The notes beneath the pieces are model-generated. The model saw only the letters and a list, made by a program, of their open reading frames with translations. It searched no databases and was not told the DNA's origin. DNA of 64,000 bases from Marinobacter sp. es.042. Its GTDB lineage: Bacteria > Pseudomonadota > Gammaproteobacteria > Pseudomonadales > Oleiphilaceae. This document shows, in pieces, positions 7,021-15,736 of this stretch. The DNA is taken from positions 1 through 64,000 of the forward strand of contig NZ_LT897781.1 in NCBI RefSeq assembly GCF_900188315.1, written 5' to 3'. Position 1 is the stretch's first letter, and each line of letters starts with the position of its first letter. Made by a program: the position numbers and the translations under genes.

Positions 7021-8288
7021 CCATCAACATCCACCATGGCCCACCCGGCTCCTACAAATCCGCCGGGGTCGTACAACGCTACGTCATCCCCGCCCTGACC
7101 GGAGAAGATAGTGACTACCCCGACGGTCGCTGCGTTGTCACCAACATAAGAGGCCTGGACTCCATCGAACGGGTGGAAGAAGCCTTCGGCGTCACCTGCG
7201 GCCCGGAATCCAGAATCATCAACCTTGAAACCGAAACCCGCGACGCCCTCGAATACGCCGCAAGATGGTTCCACTGGGTCCCGATCGGCGCACTCATCGT
7301 CCTCGACGAAGCCCAGGCGGTGTATCCCGCGGCCAGACGGGACTTCCGAATCGAACACCTGGATTACCCAGGGGGCAAAGAAGCCGCCCAACGCGACAAC
7401 CGCCCGGCAGATGTCCTCCTGGCCTTCGACATGCACCGCCACTACAACTGGGACCTGTTCCTGTGCACGCCCAACATCGGAAAGATCCACAAAGAAATCC
7501 GCCAGAGTGCCCAGCAGGCCTTCCGGCATTGGCAAATGGGCCACATCGTGCCCTGGAAGAAAAACAAATGGAGGGAACTGGAACATGACCCTGAAAACAG
7601 CGGAAAAGCTGCCTCCCATAGTATCGGTGTCCCAAAAGAGTACAAGGTCGACCTCCGGGTCTTCGAGTGCTACCAGTCGACGAAAACCGGCAAGGCCAAA
7701 GGGGTGGTCGGGGGTAATTCAATCCTTAAGGATCGCAAGTTGCAGCTTGCAGTTGTGGTTATCGTGGGCAGCTTCTCGCTGCTCGGCTATCAGGCGTACC
7801 ACATTATCGAGCGCGAAAAGGCTCGCCTCTCGGGTGATCCGGTGGCTGTTCCCGAGAGTGATACGGCTGATGGTCGCGCTAACCCTGATGGTTCTGATGG
7901 GAGCCGCCTTGCGCCTGGTAGCCCGTCTGAGCGTTCTTTAGACCAAAACCAACAACAAAATGCCCCCAACTCACGCCAGCACCTGGAACACCCCTTCGCC
8001 GACGTTGAGCTACGCATCGCCGGCAGCGTCAACCGCCTCTACCTGTTCCAGGGCGAAGATCTGCAAGGGGAGTTCGCGCTTACCCAACAAGACCTTTCCA
8101 GCTTCGGCTACCGCGTCCTGTACCTCAGAGATTGTCACGGCCAACTCTGGTGGGACGGGGAGCGCGTCCAGGATCTGTATTGCCAACGCATGAGAATCCG
8201 AGAACCCGAACCCAGGCCAAGCTTCGAGCCAACCATGTTCCCAGCCCTGGTCACCGACACGAAAGACCCGGCGCCAGCGGAGCGCTAG
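7017..8288 (+). CDS. zot: Zot-like assembly ATPase (pI)
   Basis: The start is the ATG overlapping the pVI stop. The 423-residue protein has a Walker A motif GPPGSYKS (residues 8-15), Walker B LIVLDEAQ (93-100), and one membrane helix at about 243-260, followed by a periplasmic Gln/Pro-rich linker and C-terminal domain with two cysteines. Zot/pI proteins sit in the inner membrane and power virion extrusion. Its last codons form one arm of a 20-bp perfect inverted repeat (8267-8327). Confidence 0.9.
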   Translation: MTINIHHGPPGSYKSAGVVQRYVIPALTGEDSDYPDGRCVVTNIRGLDSIERVEEAFGVTCGPESRIINLETETRDALEYAARWFHWVPIGALIVLDEAQAVYPAARRDFRIEHLDYPGGKEAAQRDNRPADVLLAFDMHRHYNWDLFLCTPNIGKIHKEIRQSAQQAFRHWQMGHIVPWKKNKWRELEHDPENSGKAASHSIGVPKEYKVDLRVFECYQSTKTGKAKGVVGGNSILKDRKLQLAVVVIVGSFSLLGYQAYHIIEREKARLSGDPVAVPESDTADGRANPDGSDGSRLAPGSPSERSLDQNQQQNAPNSRQHLEHPFADVELRIAGSVNRLYLFQGEDLQGEFALTQQDLSSFGYRVLYLRDCHGQLWWDGERVQDLYCQRMRIREPEPRPSFEPTMFPALVTDTKDPAPAER

Positions 8289-8327
8289 CGACGATGCGCG
8301 AGGAGCAAGCGCTCCGCTGGCGCCGGG
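8267..8327. other. 20-bp perfect stem-loop, candidate phage origin or packaging signal
   Basis: Bases 8267-8286 and 8308-8327 are perfect inverse complements (arm begins CCCGGCGCCAGC), with a 21-base loop. The zot stop codon begins within the left arm. There is no T-run after it, so it is not a standard terminator. Position between zot and the replication gene, and its strength in single-stranded DNA, suit an origin hairpin or packaging signal. Confidence 0.7.
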
Positions 8328-8336
8328 GCGCAGCCC

Positions 8337-8361
8337 TGAGACGTCCCTGTAACACGTCTCA
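8337..8361. other. Second hairpin next to the phage stem-loop
   Basis: TGAGACGT and ACGTCTCA form a perfect 8-bp stem with a 9-base loop (CCCTGTAAC). It starts ten bases after the large 20-bp stem and precedes the rep gene start by about 50 bases. Paired hairpins of this kind occur at filamentous-phage plus- and minus-strand origins. Confidence 0.6.
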
Positions 8362-8414
8362 TAGAAAACGACGGTAGTCGATTTTTAACCACTTAGAACC
8401 ACAGTGAGACACAG

Positions 8415-9680
8415 ATGAAAATCAGAGACTTCGAACGCATCGACACCACCACCGGCGAAATCGGAAAAGGGGACCTCTTCATCGGTCCGGAAGGCCAGCA
8501 AGTGAACCTGAAGAAGGTCAACGTCCTTTGGACCGGCACGGATACCGTAAGACAACTGTTCCAGGGACGCCTGAAACCCGAAATCCTCGCCGAGATTGCC
8601 ACCGAATACGAATCCGGCTTCGACGCTACTCTCACAATCAAGAAGATCCCTTTCCGCCTGCAATCCGGCAGACGCGGTGGCTTCAAATACATCCTGCAAA
8701 ATCGGGAATACGGCCTGACGATCCTGCTTCAGAACTTCTACGCCGAAGCCGACACCCTGGGCACGCACGTTAAAATCGAAACCTCCCCCAGATGGCTCTA
8801 TGAACGCTCCAGCCAAGAGATCCACGACGAGCTTGGGGAGTGGGGTATGTACTTCCTCACTAACATCAAGCCCGTTGGCATCGCACTCCACCTGGCCGTC
8901 GACTTCCAGGGCTGGGAACCACCCCAAGACTTTGCCCAGCACTTTGTCACAAGGGCCCGAACCATCAGCGTCCACAACGGCATGAGCGATTTCCACTTCC
9001 AGGGCCTGGAAGGCTCCACCGTCAACGGCCGAGGCGAAACCTACACCTTCGGCAAGGCTAACAGCCTGCAGGTCTGCCTCTACGACAAATCCAAAGAGGT
9101 CGATGTCAGCGACAAACGCGCCTTCATGGAATCCATCTGGGAATGCGCCAGCAACGAAGACTGCTTTCCGGACACCTGCTATGACCCGGAAAAGCCCGTC
9201 TGGCGCCTGGAAATCCGCTTTCATCACCGGATCGTCAACGAGATCTCCCAGGGCACGCCCAACATGAAGCCCATCTACACCTACATGGACGCGGTACCGC
9301 ACCTGACTGGCCTCTGGCAGTACGCCCTGCAAAGCAACCGTTACGAGGTCAAACGGGAATGGGTGCACCCCATCTGGACCAAGCTCCGCGAAGACATCGG
9401 CTTCGGCTACTCGGCCCCGGATCTGCTCTACAAACGCGCAAAAAAGGAACCCGGTTGCGGCAACGAAAAGAACGTCTCCCTGGCCTTTGGCAATCTCTTG
9501 TCCATTTATGCACGCAACCGTTTTAACCCTCGTCAGGCCTGGGACTGCCTCAAGAAATCCGGACTTTGGGAGGACCTGTGCGCCTATTACCGACGACGGG
9601 AGATCTATGAAAACGAGCTATTTCAGCTCGTCCAGGATGGCCTGATAAAACGACGACTACTGACAAAGGTGGCGGCATGA
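8415..9680 (+). CDS. Rolling-circle replication initiation protein
   Basis: The 421-residue protein carries the Rep_trans/phage replication-initiation signature TYTFGKANSLQVCLYDKSKE near residues 215-235, then a region rich in acidic and aromatic residues including WRLEIRFHHRIV. Such proteins nick the double-stranded form at the plus origin and start rolling-circle synthesis. The presumed origin hairpins lie directly upstream. The integrase gene overlaps its stop (ATGA), so the two are coupled. Confidence 0.85.
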   Translation: MKIRDFERIDTTTGEIGKGDLFIGPEGQQVNLKKVNVLWTGTDTVRQLFQGRLKPEILAEIATEYESGFDATLTIKKIPFRLQSGRRGGFKYILQNREYGLTILLQNFYAEADTLGTHVKIETSPRWLYERSSQEIHDELGEWGMYFLTNIKPVGIALHLAVDFQGWEPPQDFAQHFVTRARTISVHNGMSDFHFQGLEGSTVNGRGETYTFGKANSLQVCLYDKSKEVDVSDKRAFMESIWECASNEDCFPDTCYDPEKPVWRLEIRFHHRIVNEISQGTPNMKPIYTYMDAVPHLTGLWQYALQSNRYEVKREWVHPIWTKLREDIGFGYSAPDLLYKRAKKEPGCGNEKNVSLAFGNLLSIYARNRFNPRQAWDCLKKSGLWEDLCAYYRRREIYENELFQLVQDGLIKRRLLTKVAA

Positions 9681-10645
9681 TCAGGAAGCTACCATCTGGG
9701 CGATGGCAAGTAGATATCCAGCCGGGCGGGAGAGGGCAGAAGCGCGTCAGAAAATCCTTCGACTCAAAGGCAGAGGCGCTGCGTTTCGAGCGCTGGGCAC
9801 TCAACAGCCATGCAGCTGGAGAAGATTGGAATCCGAGCAAGGATACTAGGACCCTTAAGGGCCTGATTCAGCAGTGGTACGACTCGCACGGACACACGTT
9901 GAAAGATGGTGCTGCCCGCAAAAAGAAACTGGACGACATAGCGGAACGGCTACGAAACCCTAGGGCCACTCGTTTTACAGTGTCGGACTTTGCGATGTAC
10001 CGGCGGCTTAGAATGGAAAACGATGGGGTAGGCAAGAATACGTTGAACCATGAACACACCTACCTAAGCGCTGTGTTCAATGAGCTTATCCGACAGGGGG
10101 AGTGGAACCATTCCAACCCATTAAAGAAACTGCGCAAGTTCAAATTGGATGAGCACGAGCTAGCGTTTTTGAACCAAGAGCAGATTGATCGCCTCCTGAA
10201 GGAGTGCAAGGCATCGTCCAATCCGAGTCTCTATCATGTGACTCGCTTGGCTTTGGCAACGGGTGCCAGGTGGTCGGAAGCAGAGGGCGTTACGATGTCT
10301 AGCTTCACGCCCCACAGAGTTACCTACAACTACACCAAGTCGGGCAAGTCACGAAGTGTCCCAATCTCAGACAAGCTCTACAGGGAACTCATCAAGGAAG
10401 TGCCTTTTGTCAGTTGCAGTGCAGCGTTTCGTAAGGCCGTCGAACGGGCTGGAATAGATCTTCCTCGGGGACAGCTCACACACGTCTGTCGTCACACCTT
10501 TGCCAGTCACTTTGTGATGAATGGCGGAGACATTCTTGTTCTTCAGAAGGCACTGGGTCACTCGGACATAAAGTTGACTTTGCGTTATGCCCACCTTGCC
10601 CCAGGACGGATAAACGATGTCGTCTGCTATGCCCCTAGCCTTTAG
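9677..10645 (+). CDS. int: Phage tyrosine integrase
   Basis: The 322-residue tyrosine recombinase shows the catalytic set: R198 (ATGARWSE), a Lys at 221 or 224, H269 and R272 (HVCRH), H295 (GHSD) and nucleophile Y304 (TLRYAH). An N-terminal SAM-like core-binding domain is at about 55-150. It should recombine attP with the tRNA-Phe 3' end. An own integrase is less common in filamentous phages, many of which use host XerCD. It converges with the cargo gene, overlapping its 3' end by 11 bases. Confidence 0.93.
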   Translation: MIRKLPSGRWQVDIQPGGRGQKRVRKSFDSKAEALRFERWALNSHAAGEDWNPSKDTRTLKGLIQQWYDSHGHTLKDGAARKKKLDDIAERLRNPRATRFTVSDFAMYRRLRMENDGVGKNTLNHEHTYLSAVFNELIRQGEWNHSNPLKKLRKFKLDEHELAFLNQEQIDRLLKECKASSNPSLYHVTRLALATGARWSEAEGVTMSSFTPHRVTYNYTKSGKSRSVPISDKLYRELIKEVPFVSCSAAFRKAVERAGIDLPRGQLTHVCRHTFASHFVMNGGDILVLQKALGHSDIKLTLRYAHLAPGRINDVVCYAPSL

Positions 10646-11696
10646 GTATTTGTGTTATTTCAATGAAGTTGTCATTCTTAATTTTGTAAATGTTATCTCC
10701 GAATCCAAAATACGAGTAGCTTCCGCTATTTAAAATAAGGTACAGATTTTTCGAACGGTTTTCAGATGAACCTCTCTCGTCTTCATCGAAAAGAATCGAT
10801 GGCAGATCTTTCTTCGTGGATTTTACATCTACGATTCTTTTTTCTATTCCACCGCCAATTCCGAGGGCACGTAGTGACGCCTGGCCTATAAACTCGCACG
10901 CTCTGGGTGTAATGGAGATGGCAAAAACTACGATGAACACCAAAACCATCCATATCAAAGTGGGCCTGGTTTCAACCAAACCCTGAACTTCTCTGCCGAC
11001 GAAAATTGTTTTAATAGGGGAGTGCTTCGGAAGGAAGCACATTGCATTCAGTAAGACTAGAAACACTAGACCTAAAAGCAGCTGGATGTCTGTGATTTCC
11101 GGGTACATCTTTACAACCAGTATCGTTGAGATCAGAGCTGACCAGCTTGATATCAAACCTATGGCGAAGTACACCCCAGTGATTTTAATTCTAGAGAGCT
11201 TTTTGTTGGTCTTTCTATGTTTCCCTGAAGCGTATATAGAGTAGATCGCCAAAGTTAAACTAAGCAGCGCAAATGCATAAGAGAAGGGGTAGTCATCGAA
11301 TGCAAAATAATAGCCAAAAATAAATGTGGCCCAAATAATTGTTGGGGCCATATAAATCTTTAAGATATATCCAAGTATGGCTTTATGGTCGATTTTGTCA
11401 TTAGATTTTTTGACGCTTGGTATGAGTATTCCTGACTCATTCTCAAACACTGTCGCGGCAAATAGTGGCGCTGAGAAAATGCCACAGGTGAGTACTAAAA
11501 TGAATAGCAGCGAAATAAGTCCAGTGATCGGTAGGACAAAAGGAAAAAGATTCAGTTCTATAGGGAAGCCGACACCATATTCTTGAAGGTAAAACCTCAG
11601 TTGCCAACCGCCATATAGGGTTAGGAAGAGCGACAGCCCTCCCAAAAATTTGGCTGTATTCTCATTGATAATTTTTAGTAGGTCGCTTGTCGTCAT
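10635..11696 (-). CDS. Multi-span membrane protein of unknown function (prophage cargo)
   Basis: The start chosen is the ATG at 11696; a longer frame to 11810 would run through the terminator and into tRNA-Phe. The 353-residue protein has five or six hydrophobic helices in the first two thirds (for example FVLPITGLISLLFILVLTCG, ILVVKMYPEITDIQLLLGLV, LIWMVLVFIVVFAISI), then a charged soluble tail of about 90 residues. It is much AT-richer than the phage core. Lying between int and att, it is probably acquired cargo. Superinfection exclusion or phage defence is a guess; no family is recognised. Confidence 0.75.
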   Translation of the reverse strand: MTTSDLLKIINENTAKFLGGLSLFLTLYGGWQLRFYLQEYGVGFPIELNLFPFVLPITGLISLLFILVLTCGIFSAPLFAATVFENESGILIPSVKKSNDKIDHKAILGYILKIYMAPTIIWATFIFGYYFAFDDYPFSYAFALLSLTLAIYSIYASGKHRKTNKKLSRIKITGVYFAIGLISSWSALISTILVVKMYPEITDIQLLLGLVFLVLLNAMCFLPKHSPIKTIFVGREVQGLVETRPTLIWMVLVFIVVFAISITPRACEFIGQASLRALGIGGGIEKRIVDVKSTKKDLPSILFDEDERGSSENRSKNLYLILNSGSYSYFGFGDNIYKIKNDNFIEITQIPKG

Positions 11697-11720
11697 GGTC
11701 CGTTGACTTTTTGTTGACAC

Positions 11721-11751
11721 GTAAAACAACAAAGCCCGCACAAGGCGGGCT
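11721..11751 (-). terminator. Terminator of tRNA-Phe, provided by the prophage
   Basis: On the minus strand the stem AGCCCGC-CTTGT-GCGGGCT is followed by TTGTTGTTTT, 15 bases past the tRNA CCA end. It lies outside the 48-bp core, so the prophage brings its own replacement terminator. Confidence 0.75.
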
Positions 11752-11765
11752 AAGTCGTTGAATCT

Positions 11766-11813
11766 TGGTGCCCGGAGGCGGAATCGAACCACCGACACGG
11801 GGATTTTCAATCC
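11766..11813. repeat. Right attachment core inside tRNA-Phe
   Basis: These 48 bases, from the tRNA CCA end into the anticodon stem, match 1075-1122. The remaining 28 bases of the tRNA belong to the host side, so the core restores a whole gene after integration. Confidence 0.9.
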
Positions 11814-11841
11814 CCTGCTCTACCAACTGAGCTATCCGGGC
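11766..11841 (-). tRNA. pheT: tRNA-Phe (anticodon GAA)
   Basis: The 76-nt gene reads GCCCGGATAGCTCAGTTGG at the 5' end, with a complete cloverleaf, anticodon loop TTGAAAA, TTCGATTC T-loop and an encoded CCA. The acceptor stem GCCCGGA/TCCGGGC pairs fully. It is the integration target of the prophage and remains intact. Confidence 0.96.
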
Positions 11842-11962
11842 ATGTTGCGCTACTGCTGTGCAACGGGGCGCTATTAAACCGGTTTCGATGTTTTGAGTCA
11901 AGGCTAGGCCGGAAAAATTTCTGAATCTTTTCAGGCATGCTCAGGCTTTGATCAATCCGGCC

Positions 11963-12235
11963 TCATTGTTCCGGTGGAACGTAGCCTTCGGCCTTGTCGA
12001 ACGGTTCGTTGTTGAAAAAATGTTCCATCTGCGCCTGCAGGTACTTGCGGGTGTTCGGGTCCATCAGGCTCAGATGTTTTTCGTTGATCAGCATGGTCTG
12101 TTGGGCCTGCCATTCTTCCCAGGCCTGTTTCGAAACATTCTCGAAGATATCCTGGCCCTTGGCGCCGGGCATGGGCGGGAAATCCAGGCCTTCCAGTTCT
12201 TTCTGGAATTTGCGGCAGAAAACAGTACGGCTCAT
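11963..12235 (-). CDS. yggX: Probable Fe(2+)-trafficking protein YggX
   Basis: The start MSRTVFCRK (ATG at 12235) gives 90 residues, the usual YggX length. The conserved Cys7 and the motifs FPPMPGAKG and [10 protein letters not shown] are present. YggX protects Fe-S clusters against oxidation and helps iron delivery. It sits downstream of mutY, as in many gammaproteobacteria, and the two are probably cotranscribed; MutY itself carries a 4Fe-4S cluster. Confidence 0.94.
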   Translation of the reverse strand: MSRTVFCRKFQKELEGLDFPPMPGAKGQDIFENVSKQAWEEWQAQQTMLINEKHLSLMDPNTRKYLQAQMEHFFNNEPFDKAEGYVPPEQ

Positions 12236-12310
12236 GGTGGCTCCTGTTGGCAAATGTTGCTGGCGCTGATGATAACAGATCGTTGCGGCTGAAGGCGCTA
12301 CCGGACCAGG

Positions 12311-13378
12311 TCAAAGCAGGGCCGCTTGCTCCGGTTCGGTCAGCAGCAACCGGATCGGTGCCGGCAGGCCGAGGTTCAGGGCTTCATGGCGGTGTAGCCA
12401 TTTCAGATGATCCTTGTCTGCAACGGTGTTGGCGCCGCCGGTGACGTTCAGCCGGGCGGGCTGTATGTGCAGGTGGTAATGGGAGAAGGTATGTCGGAAG
12501 CCGCTGATCAGCTCCGGTTCCGCGCAATCCAGCCCCAGGTTCTGTTCGCAGGCTTCCTGAAGCTCATCGGCTCCATAGGCCGGGTCCAGTTCCGGCAGGC
12601 TCCAGAGGCCGCCCCAGATGCCACTGGGCGGGCGACGCTCAAGCAGAATGCGCCCCTCGCCGTCCTCAAGAATCACCATCCAGGTGGATTTCTCGGGCTT
12701 GGCCTTTTTCGGTTTGGAGCCGGGGTAGAGTGAGGTTTCACCCTGGGCGTAGGCTCTGCAGCCCTCTTGCAGCGGGCAGCTCTCGCAGGTCGGGCGGCTG
12801 CGGGTACACACCATGGCGCCGAGATCCATAATGCCCTGGGTGTAGTCGCGCACCCGCTGTTCCGGAGTGTGCTCTTCGGCCCGTTGCCACAGCTGGTTAA
12901 GCACGGCTGTCTGGCCGGGCCAGCCGGGTATGGCATGGTAGCGCGCCAGCACCCGTTTCACATTGCCATCCAGTATGGCGGCGCGAATGCTAAAGGCCTG
13001 GGCCAGTATGGCGGCGGCTGTGGAGCGGCCAATGCCGGTCAGGGATTCAAGCTCCTCCTGGGTTTGCGGGAACTCACCGTCGAACTCGCGCACCACCGTT
13101 TGCGCCGCTTTCTGCAGGTTGCGGGCCCGGGCGTAGTAACCAAGGCCGGACCAGTGGCTGAGCACATCATCCACCGGGGCTTCGGCCAGTGCATGAACGT
13201 CCAGGAAGCGTTTCATGAACGCTTCGAAGTAGGGGATAACCGTGGTTACCTGTGTCTGCTGCAGCATGATTTCGGAAACCCACACACGGTAGGCGTTCCG
13301 GTTGTGATGCCACGGCAGGTCATGCCTGCCGTGGCTGTCATACCATTGGAGCAGTTTGTTGGCGAAGCTGTCCGGCAT
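12311..13378 (-). CDS. mutY: Adenine DNA glycosylase MutY
   Basis: The 355-residue enzyme removes adenine mispaired with 8-oxoguanine. Visible are catalytic E36 (WVSEIMLQQT), the helix-hairpin-helix LTGIGRSTAAAI (113-124), D137 (ILDGNVKRV) and the four cluster cysteines C191, C198, C201 and C207. A NUDIX-like recognition domain follows from about 230. Its start overlaps the asmA stop (ATGA), so it is translated with asmA and then yggX. Confidence 0.97.
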   Translation of the reverse strand: MPDSFANKLLQWYDSHGRHDLPWHHNRNAYRVWVSEIMLQQTQVTTVIPYFEAFMKRFLDVHALAEAPVDDVLSHWSGLGYYARARNLQKAAQTVVREFDGEFPQTQEELESLTGIGRSTAAAILAQAFSIRAAILDGNVKRVLARYHAIPGWPGQTAVLNQLWQRAEEHTPEQRVRDYTQGIMDLGAMVCTRSRPTCESCPLQEGCRAYAQGETSLYPGSKPKKAKPEKSTWMVILEDGEGRILLERRPPSGIWGGLWSLPELDPAYGADELQEACEQNLGLDCAEPELISGFRHTFSHYHLHIQPARLNVTGGANTVADKDHLKWLHRHEALNLGLPAPIRLLLTEPEQAALL

Positions 13379-15543
13379 CAGTTGAACAGTCCTTTGAGTT
13401 TGTCGCCGATCTGTTCCTGCACCTTTTCTTTAACCTTCTCTTCCGCCTTGGCTTTTGCCTTGTCCACTTCCTCCCGTGCTTTCGCCTTGGCGGCATTTTC
13501 GGCGATGGTCTTCAGGGTGTCCCGGAAGCGGGAGCCGTCAAAGGAGCAAAGCCCTGCCGGGTCCTCTGCAAAGTTGCCACGGCACTCCACGGGAATAACC
13601 GCGTTTTCTACATATTCGGTAACGCGGCATGCGTTGTCCCGGTGGATCTCACCAACGACTCTTAGCCCAACCTCATAATCCAGTTCGCTCTGGGCCAGAT
13701 CCACCGTGCCATTGCCCTCGAGGCGCATGCCGGCCAGCGCCGCCACGAGATCGGTGTTGTTGAGGGTGTTGCCGTTGATTTCCAGGGTGCCGCGCATGTC
13801 GTTGAACGGTGTGGTAGTGCCCCAGTCGGTGGTCGTCAGCTCATCCTGGTTGACCAGAGCGATGCCCTGGCAGGCCATGCGTGTGAGGTTCATTCGGCGG
13901 AACTCGCCCTCTGCGAGGTTGAAGCTGATCTGTCCGTCAGCATTGCTGCGCAGTGCCGAGATCCGGTTGCCAGAGGTGTTGGCGTTCACTTTGAGGTTTG
14001 CCCCGCCGGCGAGCATATCCACTTCTGCCAGATCGGTGAGCAAAGGCAGGGTCTGTACATTGGTTACGTCTGAGCCAACGGTCCATTTCGGGTTGTCGCT
14101 GCGGGCGTCGATGGTCACGTTGGCACCAAAGCTGCCCTCGTAAAGTTTGCCGCTGAACTCATCAACCTTTAGCAGACCGTTTTTCGCGGTGGTGCTGGCT
14201 TTGATTTCGTTGATGGTCAGGTTGCTGACGATCAGCTGGCCGAGGCCCAGATCAATATCCAGCAGCAGGCTGCGAATGGTCTCCAGGGGCAGAAGGTCGC
14301 CCTCGGGGCCGGCTGCAGCGGTTTCCTGGGATGCGGGTGCTTCCTCCGCCTCTCCTTCCGCTTTTGGTGGCAGGTATCGGTCGGCATTCAACTGGTCGCC
14401 CTGGAGCTGGAAGACAACGCCTGTGTCGGCAAGGTTGTAACTGCCGGAACCAGTGAAGGTGGTGTCATCCAGTTTGATGGTCAGGTCTGTGAGTTCCACC
14501 TTGCCGGCCGGACCGCCAATGCCGGTGGAGAAGGCGATGGCTTCAAGTACGTCCGGATCGCTGGTTTCCACCGGGGGCTGGCCGAGGTTGTTCAGGAGAT
14601 CCTTCAGCGAGAACGCGGCGATGGAGATCTCGCCGCTCAGGGTTGGCTTGTCGCCGAATCCGGTAACGTCAAGATCGGTCGACAGGTTCAGGTTGGCCAG
14701 GCTGGCGGTAAAGCCGCTCAGGTTAGCGGTCTCGTTTTCCAGGTTCGCCCTGGCAGAGCCCGCCAGTTCAGCCGTGACCTCTTTGCCGCCAAATGGCTCG
14801 CCGGTCATGTCGAACACGGCATTCAGACCGGATACCGCGAATTCGTTAAGCGCCTCGTTGGCCGCCAGGCGGGCGCTGATGTTGCCATCCACTTCAAACG
14901 TGGGCTGGGTGGTGGCTACCCGGAACCCGATCTCCAACGGGAACTCGGAGCCCAGAGTAATGTTGCTGGCGTTGACGGTGAAGTTCTCCAGCGTGACCGA
15001 CTGGCCGGTGCTCTTGTCGGTGTAGTGCACCTGGGCGTTGCTGATCTGAACGTTTTCAACGTTGAAGTTCAGAGGCTCGCCGCCGGTGCCCTCGCTTTCC
15101 TGTGCCTGTTCATCCTGGGCTCCGGCTGTTTCCTCGGTTGCCGCTCCCGCTTGCTTCTCGGGCATGATGCGGGTCCAGTTGCCGTTGCCCTGTTCGTCTA
15201 CCTCAAGTCGGGCGTCCAGCCCGTCCAGCACGAAGGTGTTTACCCTCGGCGACATGGCAATCAGCGACCAGAAATCGATCTGGGCCACCAGTTGCTCGAG
15301 GGCAACAAAGCGGTCACCTTCCAGGGTGGCCTCTACGGAGTTCAGCTCAAGGCCAAGAGGGATAAAAGACCAGCCGATGTCGCCTTCAAGGACCAGATCC
15401 AGGTTCGTTGCATCCTCAACGGCCTGTTCAATCTGCGGTTTATAATCGTTGGGGTTGATCACGGCCATGGCGATGGCAACGGCAGCCACGGCAAGAACGA
15501 TCAGTGCAACGATGGCAATCAGCACATAACGGACGGCTTTCAT
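13378..15543 (-). CDS. asmA: AsmA family protein
   Basis: The 721-residue protein has one N-terminal membrane helix (residues 7-29) followed by a long beta-rich periplasmic region. AsmA-like proteins are now viewed as bridge-type carriers of phospholipid between inner and outer membranes. Internal acidic Glu/Ala-rich inserts at about 130-155 and 405-425 interrupt the repeats. The C-terminus ends in a Lys/Glu coiled-coil (AKAKAEEKVKEKVQEQIG). It heads the asmA-mutY-yggX operon. Confidence 0.9.
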   Translation of the reverse strand: MKAVRYVLIAIVALIVLAVAAVAIAMAVINPNDYKPQIEQAVEDATNLDLVLEGDIGWSFIPLGLELNSVEATLEGDRFVALEQLVAQIDFWSLIAMSPRVNTFVLDGLDARLEVDEQGNGNWTRIMPEKQAGAATEETAGAQDEQAQESEGTGGEPLNFNVENVQISNAQVHYTDKSTGQSVTLENFTVNASNITLGSEFPLEIGFRVATTQPTFEVDGNISARLAANEALNEFAVSGLNAVFDMTGEPFGGKEVTAELAGSARANLENETANLSGFTASLANLNLSTDLDVTGFGDKPTLSGEISIAAFSLKDLLNNLGQPPVETSDPDVLEAIAFSTGIGGPAGKVELTDLTIKLDDTTFTGSGSYNLADTGVVFQLQGDQLNADRYLPPKAEGEAEEAPASQETAAAGPEGDLLPLETIRSLLLDIDLGLGQLIVSNLTINEIKASTTAKNGLLKVDEFSGKLYEGSFGANVTIDARSDNPKWTVGSDVTNVQTLPLLTDLAEVDMLAGGANLKVNANTSGNRISALRSNADGQISFNLAEGEFRRMNLTRMACQGIALVNQDELTTTDWGTTTPFNDMRGTLEINGNTLNNTDLVAALAGMRLEGNGTVDLAQSELDYEVGLRVVGEIHRDNACRVTEYVENAVIPVECRGNFAEDPAGLCSFDGSRFRDTLKTIAENAAKAKAREEVDKAKAKAEEKVKEKVQEQIGDKLKGLFN

Positions 15544-15736
15544 GATTCAGGCTTCCTTCCTATTTTTCGGAGCTTGCAGTATTCGCTGTGAATACCGACG
15601 CTAATGACCCAAAGGATAACGCAGGGTTAACAAATTAACAGCGCGGGAGTATGACAATGCGGTAGTGTTGGGCCAAAATACACGACCCTGATTTTCCGAC
15701 TACATTGATACCTATAAACACAAGAAGGAGTTGGCC

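Larger units (their letters stand above)
1075..11813. mobile_element. Inovirus (filamentous phage) prophage integrated in tRNA-Phe
   Basis: The element lies between two 48-bp copies of the tRNA-Phe 3' end, with a period of 10,691 bp. It encodes a tyrosine integrase and, in filamentous-phage order, ssDNA-binding protein, small and major coat proteins, terminator, pIII-like, pVI-like, Zot/pI and rolling-circle Rep. The accessory flanks (1.2-2.9 kb and 10.6-11.7 kb) are AT-richer than the phage core and carry a toxin-antitoxin pair and unknown genes. Integration keeps the tRNA complete on the right. All structural classes expected of a filamentous phage are present, so it may be functional. No typical phage repressor was recognised. 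Confidence 0.88.
10693..11813. repeat. Right copy of the 1.12 kb direct repeat
   Basis: This is the intact counterpart of bases 1-1122 and holds the cargo gene 3' part, the terminator and the att core. The open cargo gene shows that this copy has the correct homopolymer lengths. Confidence 0.93.

Noticed and set aside
11697..11810. Longer start for the membrane cargo protein
   Set aside because: The extra 38 codons run through the tRNA terminator and tRNA-Phe itself and have no membrane or signal character.
12767..13678. Long plus-strand frame opposite mutY and asmA
   Set aside because: It is the antisense shadow of two well-supported genes in high-GC DNA; the same applies to the long frames opposite gpmI, sufB, sufD and copA.
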